A DNA stretch of 42,480 bases from an uncultured Erysipelotrichaceae bacterium (GTDB lineage Bacteria; Bacillota_I; Bacilli_A; RF39; UBA660), in the NCBI GenBank assembly GCA_902780585.1, contig CACZGA010000006.1:1-42480 (forward strand). Reading direction: 5' to 3'. Each line of letters starts with the position of its first letter. Within the stretch, counting starts at the first letter, position 1. A model generated the notes under the pieces. The model worked only from the letters and a program-made list of their open reading frames with translations, was not told the DNA's origin and searched no databases. This document shows, piece after piece, positions 31,584 through 39,911 of this stretch. Position numbers and translations under genes: made by a program.

Positions 31584-32780
31584 ATGGAAAAAATTTATAT
31601 GGAGGGAAATCACAGGCAAACTAAGAAAAAACGTGGCTTAGATGCGTCAGTGGTTTTGTCTTTTGTTGTTGCTATCTTTGCAGTATGTTCGCTTGCATTG
31701 TATGGTGTTGCAAGTAATCAAAATACTGGAGTTAGTTATGCTGCTCCTACAGGAGATAGTATAGTTTTTAGTTTGGATGAGAGTGAATCGGTAACAGTGT
31801 CTGAATCGGCAGATCCTAGTAATAATTGGAGAATTACTGTTTTTTATTCAGAACCTGATTTTACGAATCCAATTTTTTGTATAGAAGCTAATGACGATGT
31901 TGTTTCTACAAAGAATGGAACTGACTATTATAAAGGAGAAGCAATTGATGATTATGGATTATTGTATATCTTAAATAATAGTTATGTTAATGGAAAATCT
32001 ATTTATGATTCTGCTAATCCAAATAAATATGTAGAGTCTTGGGCAACTCAAGTTGCAATATGGTTATACTTATATGAAGCAGATCCTTCAAGTGTACATT
32101 ATTTAAAACCTGAGTATGTTGAGGGTTATAAGACAATGGATCGTATTGATTATTGTAGTGATATTACTGATCCAACTTCTTGTGAGTATGCAGCTATTCC
32201 TGGTATTGGAAATAAAATAGATGAATTAGTAGCTGCAGCTAAAAATGCTAGTAATGCAAAGAAATTAGATGTAAATATTTCTAGTGATAAGATAGTTAAA
32301 ACTAAAGATGGAAAGTATTATCAATCTGATAAAATTTCAGTAGTAGGTAATCCTTCAAGCAGTTTAAAGAACTTTACAGTTGCTTTAAGTGGTGTTGATG
32401 GAGCTATTGCAGTAGATTCAAATGGTAATAAGTTAACAGGTGAAGTTGCTCCTGGAACAGATTTCTATGTTATTGTTCCTGTTGATAAAGTAACAGAAAA
32501 AGTTTCAAAAGTTAAAGTAAGTGTTACTGGTACATTTGATTCTTTAGCAGGAAATGTATACTCTACTACAGAAGTTTCTGCTGGTGGAAAACCATACCAA
32601 AAAGTAGTGTCTGTTACTGGAACAACAGTTAATGAAAATAAAGGAATTGAAGTAGAATTTGTTGGTGCTCCTGATACTGGTATGAATACAGCTCAAACCA
32701 TTTACTTTATAGGATTAATAATCTTGTTGTGTGGTGTTGGTATTGTATATGCAAACGCAAAACCAGTTGAAAGTAAATAA
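31584..32780 (+). CDS. Cell-wall-anchored thioester-domain (TQXA) adhesin
   Basis: This 398-aa surface protein has an N-terminal membrane/signal segment (about 22-43), then a thioester domain: Cys99 in PIFCIEAN and the TQxA motif WATQVAIW (Gln156), the pair that forms the internal Cys-Gln thioester in Gram-positive adhesins and can bind host amines covalently. One or two Ig-like domains follow (about 225-355). The C terminus carries APDTG, a hydrophobic helix (YFIGLIILLCGVGIVYA) and a short tail, a sortase-type sorting signal with A in place of L. Start ATG 31584 with AGGTGA upstream. The next gene is a sortase-like protein, overlapping it. Confidence 0.85.
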   Translation: MEKIYMEGNHRQTKKKRGLDASVVLSFVVAIFAVCSLALYGVASNQNTGVSYAAPTGDSIVFSLDESESVTVSESADPSNNWRITVFYSEPDFTNPIFCIEANDDVVSTKNGTDYYKGEAIDDYGLLYILNNSYVNGKSIYDSANPNKYVESWATQVAIWLYLYEADPSSVHYLKPEYVEGYKTMDRIDYCSDITDPTSCEYAAIPGIGNKIDELVAAAKNASNAKKLDVNISSDKIVKTKDGKYYQSDKISVVGNPSSSLKNFTVALSGVDGAIAVDSNGNKLTGEVAPGTDFYVIVPVDKVTEKVSKVKVSVTGTFDSLAGNVYSTTEVSAGGKPYQKVVSVTGTTVNENKGIEVEFVGAPDTGMNTAQTIYFIGLIILLCGVGIVYANAKPVESK

Positions 32781-33423
32781 TAAAATAAAAAAGAGCCATG
32801 TATTAGTTATTGGCTCTTTCCTTGTATTTGTAGGTGTATTTTCTCTTTTTTCTAATTATTTCTTAAAGATGCGAGATGAAGTTTTTTCAGATATGCGTAT
32901 TGCGATGATGGATACTGATGTAGTTGATAATCATGTTGAAGAACAGGTTGAAGATGCACCTGTGGCGGAGGCTGTTGTATCACAATCTACGTCAGGCGAA
33001 AATACTTCCTATGTAATTGATTATAGTAAATATTTGGGTGTATTAGAAATACCTAAGATAGGATTAAAGAGGGGCTTTTATAATGTCGGCTCAAAATATA
33101 ATAATATTAAATATAATGTTACAATGGTAGAAGGATCTACTTTACCAGATGTTCCTAATGGGAATCTAATTTTGATGGCTCATTCTGGAGATGCATATAT
33201 TTCATATTTTGCATATTTATATCGTCTTAATGTGGGTGATATGGTGTATGTTACTTATGCAGGGGTGAAGTATAATTTTCAAATTGTTAACATTTATGAA
33301 GTTGAAAAAAATGGTGCCGTTGTTATTAGAAGGAATCATAACAAAACTTCTCTTACTATGATTACTTGTACTAAAAATAATGATGCTACACAAACAGTTT
33401 ATATTTCTGAATTGATTAGTTAG
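32749..33423 (+). CDS. Sortase-like protein lacking the usual active-site arginine
   Basis: This protein has an N-terminal anchor (about 18-37), an acidic linker, then a sortase beta-barrel: LEIPKIGLKRGFY, LILMAHSG (His145) and LTMITCTKNND (Cys207). The Arg normally some nine residues after the Cys (as in TC...RL) is not there: the stretch reads DATQTVYI, with Thr216 in the expected place. It overlaps the end of the adhesin gene; ATG 32749 (224 aa) is chosen, but GTG 32731 or TTG 32767 are possible since no ribosome site stands out. It presumably anchors the upstream adhesin if active. Confidence 0.8.
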   Translation: MQTQNQLKVNNKIKKSHVLVIGSFLVFVGVFSLFSNYFLKMRDEVFSDMRIAMMDTDVVDNHVEEQVEDAPVAEAVVSQSTSGENTSYVIDYSKYLGVLEIPKIGLKRGFYNVGSKYNNIKYNVTMVEGSTLPDVPNGNLILMAHSGDAYISYFAYLYRLNVGDMVYVTYAGVKYNFQIVNIYEVEKNGAVVIRRNHNKTSLTMITCTKNNDATQTVYISELIS

Positions 33424-33436
33424 AGAAGGTGATATT

Positions 33437-34009
33437 ATGAATTTATCTATTGTAGAAAAGTTTGGAACGATATTTCATTATATCTTCTCTTCTTTTTTAT
33501 CTATAGAGATGTTCATATTAAGTCTTCTATTATTTTTAATACTAATTGCTAATTTAAAAAGAAATAGATTATTTGTTCAAATGATTGCGATTGGTATTTA
33601 TATTGGATTTATTATAGGTATATTAATTAGTTATACTACTTATGTATCTACTTGTATTGATTCTTTTGTAAAAGAAATTATGAATTATATTTATTTTCCA
33701 TCTACTATTGTTTATTTCTTTATAATGGCTTTTGTTACTGTAATGATATTATGGACTTTATTTAGTAAAAAGATGACATATTTTAAAAAAGTACTTAATT
33801 ATTCTTTTTTTAGTATTTTATATTTCTTTTTTATGTCATTTATTGCTTTAGCAGCTTATGATGGGGTAGATTTAGTAGATGTGGCGAAGTTATACCAAAA
33901 TAATACAATATTGTGCTTAGTACAAATTAGTAATTTTATATTATTGATTTGGTTATTAGTAACTGGTTTTTACTGGCTATATAAGTATTTTAAAAATAAA
34001 TATGATTAA
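33437..34009 (+). CDS. Polytopic membrane protein in the adhesin-sortase operon
   Basis: This 190-aa hydrophobic protein has about five membrane helices (near 22-40, 47-67, 85-108, 120-142 and 160-182). It begins 13 nt after the sortase-like gene with AAGGTGAT upstream, so it belongs to the same operon. No motif recognised; a role in export or anchoring of the adhesin is a contextual guess. Confidence 0.75.
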   Translation: MNLSIVEKFGTIFHYIFSSFLSIEMFILSLLLFLILIANLKRNRLFVQMIAIGIYIGFIIGILISYTTYVSTCIDSFVKEIMNYIYFPSTIVYFFIMAFVTVMILWTLFSKKMTYFKKVLNYSFFSILYFFFMSFIALAAYDGVDLVDVAKLYQNNTILCLVQISNFILLIWLLVTGFYWLYKYFKNKYD

Positions 34010-34040
34010 GATTTGAAAACTGTTTTCAAATCTTTTTTTT
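34008..34040 (+). terminator. Terminator of the adhesin-sortase operon
   Basis: AAGATTTGAAAAC pairs with GTTTTCAAATCTT, a 13-bp stem, followed by T run. Confidence 0.9.
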
Positions 34041-34051
34041 GGGTTTATAAT
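34023..34051 (+). promoter_or_regulatory. Probable promoter of the macroglobulin-like gene
   Basis: TTTTCA (34023-34028), 17-nt spacer, perfect TATAAT (34046-34051); it overlaps the 3' arm of the preceding terminator. Confidence 0.5.
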
Positions 34052-34073
34052 GTAGATAATAGGGAGAGTATAT

Positions 34074-37000
34074 ATGAAAAAGATAAAGGGTTATTTTGAT
34101 GCGTTTGTAAATAAAATTACTAAGAATGGGAAGATTTCAATTAATAAGAAGTATTTATTAATTGGATTAGGTATTATAGTTTTATGTTTGACTATATTTG
34201 GAGTAAAAAGTCTTTTTTCTAAAAAGATTGTTGGTATAAAAGAAGATTCGTTTTCTATTGTTAGTGTGGATAAAAAGTCTAGTGGAAAATACCTAGAGTT
34301 AGAGGATACTTTTTTTGTTAAAACTAAAAAGGGTTCTTTAGAAGAAGTAGGTAAACACTTATACTTAGAGCCTGCTGTTAGGTACAAGATAGTTCAAAAG
34401 AAGAAAAATGAATATGAAGTAAAAGTACAGGATGTTCCAAGTGATACAATTGTTAATGCTAAATATGTTGATCAAGATGTGATTGAAGATCAATGGGCAT
34501 TTCAATCTACTAAGGATTTTAAGGTAAATTCAATATTTCCAATTGATGGTTCTAAGGGTATAAATGTTAATACAACTATTGAAATTCTATTATCTTATCC
34601 TGATGTTAAGGATATTAAAGATCATGTTGAAATATCTCCGGCTGTAGAGGGTGAGTTTGTTAGTAATGGTAGACTTTGGATATTTAAACCTTCTGCACCA
34701 TTACAAGCAAATACTATTTATACTGTTACTGTTAAAGATACTTTAACAAGAGAGGGTGAACATTTAAAAGAATCTTATAAATCTACTTTTTCTACTTATG
34801 ATGTAAAAACCACTTCAACAGGCGAGACAAAATACTATAGTAGTATTACTGTTGATGATATTTCTACTTATAGACCGGGAGATCCTATTTCTATTAGGGT
34901 TTCAAATAATAGTAATAAAGAAAAGAAAATAGCAAGAGTAGAGTTATTAAAAGTACAAAGTGCTGGTGATTTTAAGAAATATTTAGAGAAAAGTACTGAT
35001 GTTAATACTACTTCTTTAGGAGATTTTGCTTTTAAGGAAGTATCAGAAAATTTATATACATTAAATGATTCTTTACCGGTTGGTTATTATTTAAGTAATG
35101 TCTATGAAGATAATGGAGATTTATTATTTACATTTCCAATACAAGTTCATGAATTATCAGCTTATTTAATATCTACACAATCTGATATTTTAGTTTGGGT
35201 TGCTAAAGGTAATTCTTTTTTAGAGGGAGTTCCTGTTAAATATTTAGATAAAACTGCTAAAACTGATAAAGAAGGAATTGCAAAGATTACTAATTATAAT
35301 ACCTTAGAGGATAAAATACAATATGTAACAATTGGTGATGGAGATCCTATTTTTGTAGGGGTTAAAAACATTAATCGTACAGAGTATCCTAATGGGTATA
35401 TTTATACAGATAGACCTTTATATCAAAATACAGATGAAATTCAAATATGGGGATATATTCCTTTAAGTCATTTTCAAGAGTTTACAGTTTCTCCAAAAGA
35501 TTTTGTTTTGTCAGTAGGTGACGAGACTGTTCCTGTAGAAATAAATAAAGATGGGACATTTATTACTAAATATCCATTACGTAATTATAAAGATGGGTCT
35601 TTATGGATTAATCTTCAATATCAAAATAAAGAAATTGCGAGTAGAGTTGTTGATGTATATTTATATGAAAAAGAAATGTATAACTTTACAGTTGAGATGG
35701 ATAAAAACTACGTAAAAGCAGGGGATAAACATCACTTTACTGTTACTGTTGATCATATTAGTGGAGTAAGAGTACCTAATAAAGAAATAACCGCAACAGT
35801 TGGGGGAAAGGTATATACAGCTACTACAGATGAAAATGGTGTTGCGTCATTTGATATTGATACAGAATTTAAAAGTGAACTTACTAGTAGTTATCATGTG
35901 GATTATATAAAAATAACTAGTTCTTTATCAGAATATGCTTCGAAAGGTATTACTTATAATCTATATGTAATAGATCGTTATGTTTATTTACATGATTATA
36001 ATTATGCTGCTAAAAAGAAAAAAGTTTCAGGAAATGTAAATTATATTAAGGAATTAGGTAAAGGGCATATTGATAATATTGATGAATTAAAGGGAGATAA
36101 TTATCAAGGTGTTATTGATGTTTCTATTGAAGAAACTACTGGTACTAGAGAACTTGTTGGTCAAAAATATAATTCGTTTACTAAGCAAAATGAACCTAAT
36201 TATAAATGGAATTATTCTACTTCAACTGTTTATAATGGTAATGTTAATGTAGAAAATGGTAAGTTTCAAATGGATATACCTTATGAATTAAAACAGTCAT
36301 CTGATGATAAGACTTATAGTTACAATATTATCTTTAAAATGAAAGACTTAAATGGTAATGATTATCAATATAGAGGATATATATATAGAAATAATCAAGA
36401 TACTCATCAAAATGGTTATGCATCATCTTATGGTATGTCTGACTATGATATGTATGCTTATTATCTTGATTATGAACAAAAAAAGAAATCAGTTTCTGAT
36501 AAGACTTATTTAAATTTATATCATTATACTGGTGTACATGAAGTAGAAAATAATCCATTATTAATTGTTAAATATAAGAATAAAATATTAAAACAAAAGA
36601 TTTACCAAAATAAGCAAGATTTAGAAACATCATTTAGTAAAGATGAAGTCCCTGGTGATGATTTTACAGCGGCATATTTTAAGAATGGAGTATTTTATCG
36701 TATGCCTTCTAACTATCAGGATTATCAAGAAGAGGATTCTAAGTTAGATGTAAGTATTAAACCTAGTAAGAAGGCTTATAATCCTGGTGATAAAGTAACA
36801 TGTGAGATTTCAGTTAGTAAGAATGGTAAAGGGATTCCTTCTAAGATAAATATTAGTGTAGTTGATGAAGGTGTTTTTAAAACTGCTAATGATAATACTA
36901 ATATTTTAGGAAAAATCTATCAAGATAAATATTATTATGAGTATACTTATTCTACTTATAGAGATTATTCTTTATATTCTGCTGGAGGTGGAATGGGTGG

Positions 37001-38672
37001 TACTTCTGGTGGTGCTAGAGCTAATTTTGGAGATACAATATTCTTTGATATGGTAGAGACAGATAAAAATGGTAATGCTAAAGTTACATTTACTTTAAAT
37101 GATTCTATTACTTCTTTTAGAATTACTGTTCATGCTGCTAATGATGATGCAGATGTGGGAGTTAATTATACTAATATTGAGTCATCTCTTCCTATTTCTG
37201 TTTCTACTGTAAAGCCTAGAGGATTAAAAATAGATGATGATGTTGTATTAAATGCAACAGGTATTGGAAGTACTAAAGAAGATATTGTTTATGATTTTGA
37301 AATTGAGGGAATAGATAAAAAGATTTCTAAAACGGGTATTATTGGAAGAACAACTTATGTTAATTTTGGAAAACTTCCAGCTGGTAATTATAAAGCGACA
37401 ATTAGAGCTAAAGCTGGAAAAGAAACTGACGCAATGGAATTTAATTTTATGGTTGGTAATACTCAAACTGAAATAGCTGTTAAAAATACAGGACTTATTT
37501 CTAAGATTAAAAAGATTAAGCCAACTAAAAATCCAATTTATTTAGAGTTGTATAGAACTTCTTTTAAAGAGTATGATGAATTCTTAGAGATTATTAAAAA
37601 GACTAATGAAGAAAGAATGGATACTAAGTTCTCTTATAAGAAAGCTATGGAATTTGAGAATAAATATGTTGAAGAAAAGAATAATACTGATATTGGGGAT
37701 ATTTCTTCATTTAAGGGAGAAACTGGATGGAAGTATTTAAATGGTGAAGAGGTTTCATATACTTTAACAGCTATATTAGCTTATTATGATGAGGCTTATC
37801 GTTTTGATAAATCAATTTACTATAATATTATTAATAATTCTAATAAGAGTTTAGATGAGAGACTAGATGCTTATATGGTATTAGCTGCTATGAAAGAACC
37901 TATTTTAGATGATTTAAAAAATATTAATAGTGGTATGAATGATAAGATTGCATTAGCTTATTTATTCTTAGGTGATTATCGTGTTATAAAGAACTATAAT
38001 TTCTCTGATCCTGGATTGGCTGCTTTTGCGGCAACTTTCTTACATAAAGATAAAGCTGCGGATAGAATTAATTATTTACACGAAACAGATGTTGAAAATA
38101 GATATTTATACTTTGCTATTGTGTCATATTTTGAAAATAATAAAGTAGATTTAGAGAGTACTGAAGACGTAGTGGTTACTTATGGTAAAAAGAAGGAAAA
38201 ACTTACTATTACATCTTTAGGTAAAAAGAAATTATCTATTTATCAAGATGATTTGAGTTCTTTAAAAATAGATTCTAAAGCTAAGGATATATATGTAGAT
38301 TATTATTATGAAGGTAATATTTCAGAAATAGATGATAATAATAAAATAGAAGATATTACTATGTCATTAAGTTCTGATAATGTTACTTTGGGAGATACAG
38401 TAACTTTAAAAGTTGATTTCCATAACCATAATAATAGATATTGGTTATATTTACCTAATGGGTTAAGATTATCAAATGAGAAAAAGAATAATACTTTTGT
38501 TTTTGCTAATAGAATAGATCATATTATGATTGGTAAACCTCATGATGTAAGTGAGATAGAAATACCTTTATATGCATCATCTCCTGGTACTTATGTAATT
38601 GAACCTATTATTGCGAAAAAAGATGATCAATATTTGATGTCTAATTCATTGACAATTACTATTAATGAATAA
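34074..38672 (+). CDS. Macroglobulin-like (MG2/A2M) surface protein without thioester
   Basis: This 1532-aa membrane-anchored extracellular protein has a single N-terminal helix (about 27-47), Ig-like domains (about 150-245, with FPIDGSKGINVNTTIEILLS), an MG2-type repeat with YTDRPLYQNTDEIQIWGYI (about 443), further MG domains, the bait-adjacent strand SVVDEGVF (about 929), an A2M-type domain (FFDMVETDKNGNAKVTF, about 991; SSLPISVSTVKPRGLKIDD) and a helical toroid-like region (about 1200-1380) where the thioester domain would sit. The hallmark CGEQ/CxEQ is absent; the protein has almost no Cys. Start has AGGGAG upstream. Bacterial A2M proteins trap proteases; this one may be structural or adhesive instead. 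Confidence 0.85.
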   Translation: MKKIKGYFDAFVNKITKNGKISINKKYLLIGLGIIVLCLTIFGVKSLFSKKIVGIKEDSFSIVSVDKKSSGKYLELEDTFFVKTKKGSLEEVGKHLYLEPAVRYKIVQKKKNEYEVKVQDVPSDTIVNAKYVDQDVIEDQWAFQSTKDFKVNSIFPIDGSKGINVNTTIEILLSYPDVKDIKDHVEISPAVEGEFVSNGRLWIFKPSAPLQANTIYTVTVKDTLTREGEHLKESYKSTFSTYDVKTTSTGETKYYSSITVDDISTYRPGDPISIRVSNNSNKEKKIARVELLKVQSAGDFKKYLEKSTDVNTTSLGDFAFKEVSENLYTLNDSLPVGYYLSNVYEDNGDLLFTFPIQVHELSAYLISTQSDILVWVAKGNSFLEGVPVKYLDKTAKTDKEGIAKITNYNTLEDKIQYVTIGDGDPIFVGVKNINRTEYPNGYIYTDRPLYQNTDEIQIWGYIPLSHFQEFTVSPKDFVLSVGDETVPVEINKDGTFITKYPLRNYKDGSLWINLQYQNKEIASRVVDVYLYEKEMYNFTVEMDKNYVKAGDKHHFTVTVDHISGVRVPNKEITATVGGKVYTATTDENGVASFDIDTEFKSELTSSYHVDYIKITSSLSEYASKGITYNLYVIDRYVYLHDYNYAAKKKKVSGNVNYIKELGKGHIDNIDELKGDNYQGVIDVSIEETTGTRELVGQKYNSFTKQNEPNYKWNYSTSTVYNGNVNVENGKFQMDIPYELKQSSDDKTYSYNIIFKMKDLNGNDYQYRGYIYRNNQDTHQNGYASSYGMSDYDMYAYYLDYEQKKKSVSDKTYLNLYHYTGVHEVENNPLLIVKYKNKILKQKIYQNKQDLETSFSKDEVPGDDFTAAYFKNGVFYRMPSNYQDYQEEDSKLDVSIKPSKKAYNPGDKVTCEISVSKNGKGIPSKINISVVDEGVFKTANDNTNILGKIYQDKYYYEYTYSTYRDYSLYSAGGGMGGTSGGARANFGDTIFFDMVETDKNGNAKVTFTLNDSITSFRITVHAANDDADVGVNYTNIESSLPISVSTVKPRGLKIDDDVVLNATGIGSTKEDIVYDFEIEGIDKKISKTGIIGRTTYVNFGKLPAGNYKATIRAKAGKETDAMEFNFMVGNTQTEIAVKNTGLISKIKKIKPTKNPIYLELYRTSFKEYDEFLEIIKKTNEERMDTKFSYKKAMEFENKYVEEKNNTDIGDISSFKGETGWKYLNGEEVSYTLTAILAYYDEAYRFDKSIYYNIINNSNKSLDERLDAYMVLAAMKEPILDDLKNINSGMNDKIALAYLFLGDYRVIKNYNFSDPGLAAFAATFLHKDKAADRINYLHETDVENRYLYFAIVSYFENNKVDLESTEDVVVTYGKKKEKLTITSLGKKKLSIYQDDLSSLKIDSKAKDIYVDYYYEGNISEIDDNNKIEDITMSLSSDNVTLGDTVTLKVDFHNHNNRYWLYLPNGLRLSNEKKNNTFVFANRIDHIMIGKPHDVSEIEIPLYASSPGTYVIEPIIAKKDDQYLMSNSLTITINE

Positions 38673-38700
38673 AAAAACTTCACAATTGTGAAGTTTTTCT
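38671..38700. terminator. Bidirectional terminator
   Basis: AAAAACTTCAC/GTGAAGTTTTT with an AATT loop, between convergent genes; A and T runs on both sides. Confidence 0.9.
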
Positions 38701-38701
38701 T

Positions 38702-39616
38702 TTACCAATCTTTTATAATAGTGGCGTAATATTCTTCAAATGATATATTGTTCTCTTTTATGTAGGTGGCGATTTCTTTACCTACATAACGATAGTGCCA
38801 TGATTCATATTCGTAGCCCGTTTCTTTTTCTTTATCTTTAGGAAATCTTAATATAAATCCATATTCATGAGCATGATTGCTCATCCAAGTAAATTCTTTT
38901 GTTTTTTCAAAACTTGTGTAATTTGTTTGGCCATTATATACATCTACGGCTAAGCCTGTTTGGTGTTCTGAGTGGCCTGGTCTTCCAGAATATGTATCAG
39001 CTTTTTCCTCGCCGTCTTGTTTTTTATAGCGGTTATATAAATCTACTTGGTATTCATAACTTCTATAGGTTGACATGGCAATTATACTTAGTTTTTCTTT
39101 TTTGGCTGCTTTTGCCATTTCTTCAAAGGCTTCTTTAGCTTCTTTTACCATACGCATATCACTAAGGGCGTAGGTTGTACTTATTTTTTCTAAGTTTTCT
39201 GGAATATAATCTTCATCTAAATAATAGTATTTATTTACTAGTATTTTGTTTGTGTTTTTGTTTTTAGCAGGTATTTTATAATCGTAATGGGGATTATCTA
39301 ATTGCATGTTAACATTTTTTATTATTTGTATTATATCCATGTCAGGGTTATTATCTTTATATTTTTGATATCTTTCTAAATAGTCATTATTAAAATAATC
39401 TATTTGTTTTTTTACTTTATCTAAGTCAGTTACGGGCTCTTCTTTTTTCTTTTTTTCTTTTGTTTCAATATTATTTTTTTTCTTTTTCGGTGTTTTTAAA
39501 GCATTAACTACAAGGTTAGTTGCTTTTATAAGTGAAAATACTAGAAGAAATATAATTACTAAGAAAATTATAAAATTCTTTTTTTTGATTTTTAATTTAA
39601 CTTTTCTTTTGGTCAT
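38702..39616 (-). CDS. D-alanyl-D-alanine carboxypeptidase (VanY family)
   Basis: This 304-aa Zn metallopeptidase trims the terminal D-Ala from peptidoglycan stem peptides. A basic N terminus and one membrane helix (about 13-35) precede a Lys/Glu-rich linker and the VanY/M15 domain: STYRSYEYQVDLYNRY, the metal motif SGRPGHSEHQTGLAVDV (His and Asp ligands) and ESWHYRYVG (catalytic Glu and third ligand His). All catalytic residues are present. Start ATG 39616 has AGGTGA 5 nt upstream; the GTG three codons earlier falls on that site. No van resistance genes are nearby, so a wall-remodelling role is likely. Confidence 0.92.
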   Translation of the reverse strand: MTKRKVKLKIKKKNFIIFLVIIFLLVFSLIKATNLVVNALKTPKKKKNNIETKEKKKKEEPVTDLDKVKKQIDYFNNDYLERYQKYKDNNPDMDIIQIIKNVNMQLDNPHYDYKIPAKNKNTNKILVNKYYYLDEDYIPENLEKISTTYALSDMRMVKEAKEAFEEMAKAAKKEKLSIIAMSTYRSYEYQVDLYNRYKKQDGEEKADTYSGRPGHSEHQTGLAVDVYNGQTNYTSFEKTKEFTWMSNHAHEYGFILRFPKDKEKETGYEYESWHYRYVGKEIATYIKENNISFEEYYATIIKDW

Positions 39617-39628
39617 ATTTTTCACCTA

Positions 39629-39634
39629 AGTATA
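39629..39634 (-). promoter_or_regulatory. Extended -10 of the VanY-type gene
   Basis: On the minus strand TGATATACT: TATACT with upstream TG, 12 nt before the start codon region; no clear -35. Confidence 0.5.
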
Positions 39635-39661
39635 TCATAGCATTTTTTTAATAAAAATGCC

Positions 39662-39689
39662 TTACAAATTCTTTTTTTTATTATATAAT
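39662..39689 (+). promoter_or_regulatory. Promoter of the first tandem surface-protein gene
   Basis: TTACAA (39662-39667), 16-nt spacer, perfect TATAAT (39684-39689), 27 nt before the ATG. Confidence 0.7.
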
Positions 39690-39698
39690 AATAATAGA

Positions 39699-39911
39699 AG
39701 AATAGGAGGTATTAGTATGTGGTGGAGACGCTTTAAAAGAAAACAACGGTTTCGTCGTAAAAAGCAGATTACATATTTACTTCTATTGGCCTTAATGTTT
39801 AGTATGAGTCTTGGATATGCAGTATTAAATACTTCTTTAAATATTAGTGGAATATCTTCTTTAGCTAATGCTAAGTGGGATATACATTTTGATAATATAG
39901 TTGTAAAAGAG
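39699..39911 (+). repeat. N-terminal cassette, copy 1
   Basis: 213 nt, from the ribosome site (AATAGGAGGTATTAG) through codon 65, repeated at 42268-42480 with 8 substitutions, all synonymous and all before 39813. The copies are 2569 nt apart. Confidence 0.95.
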
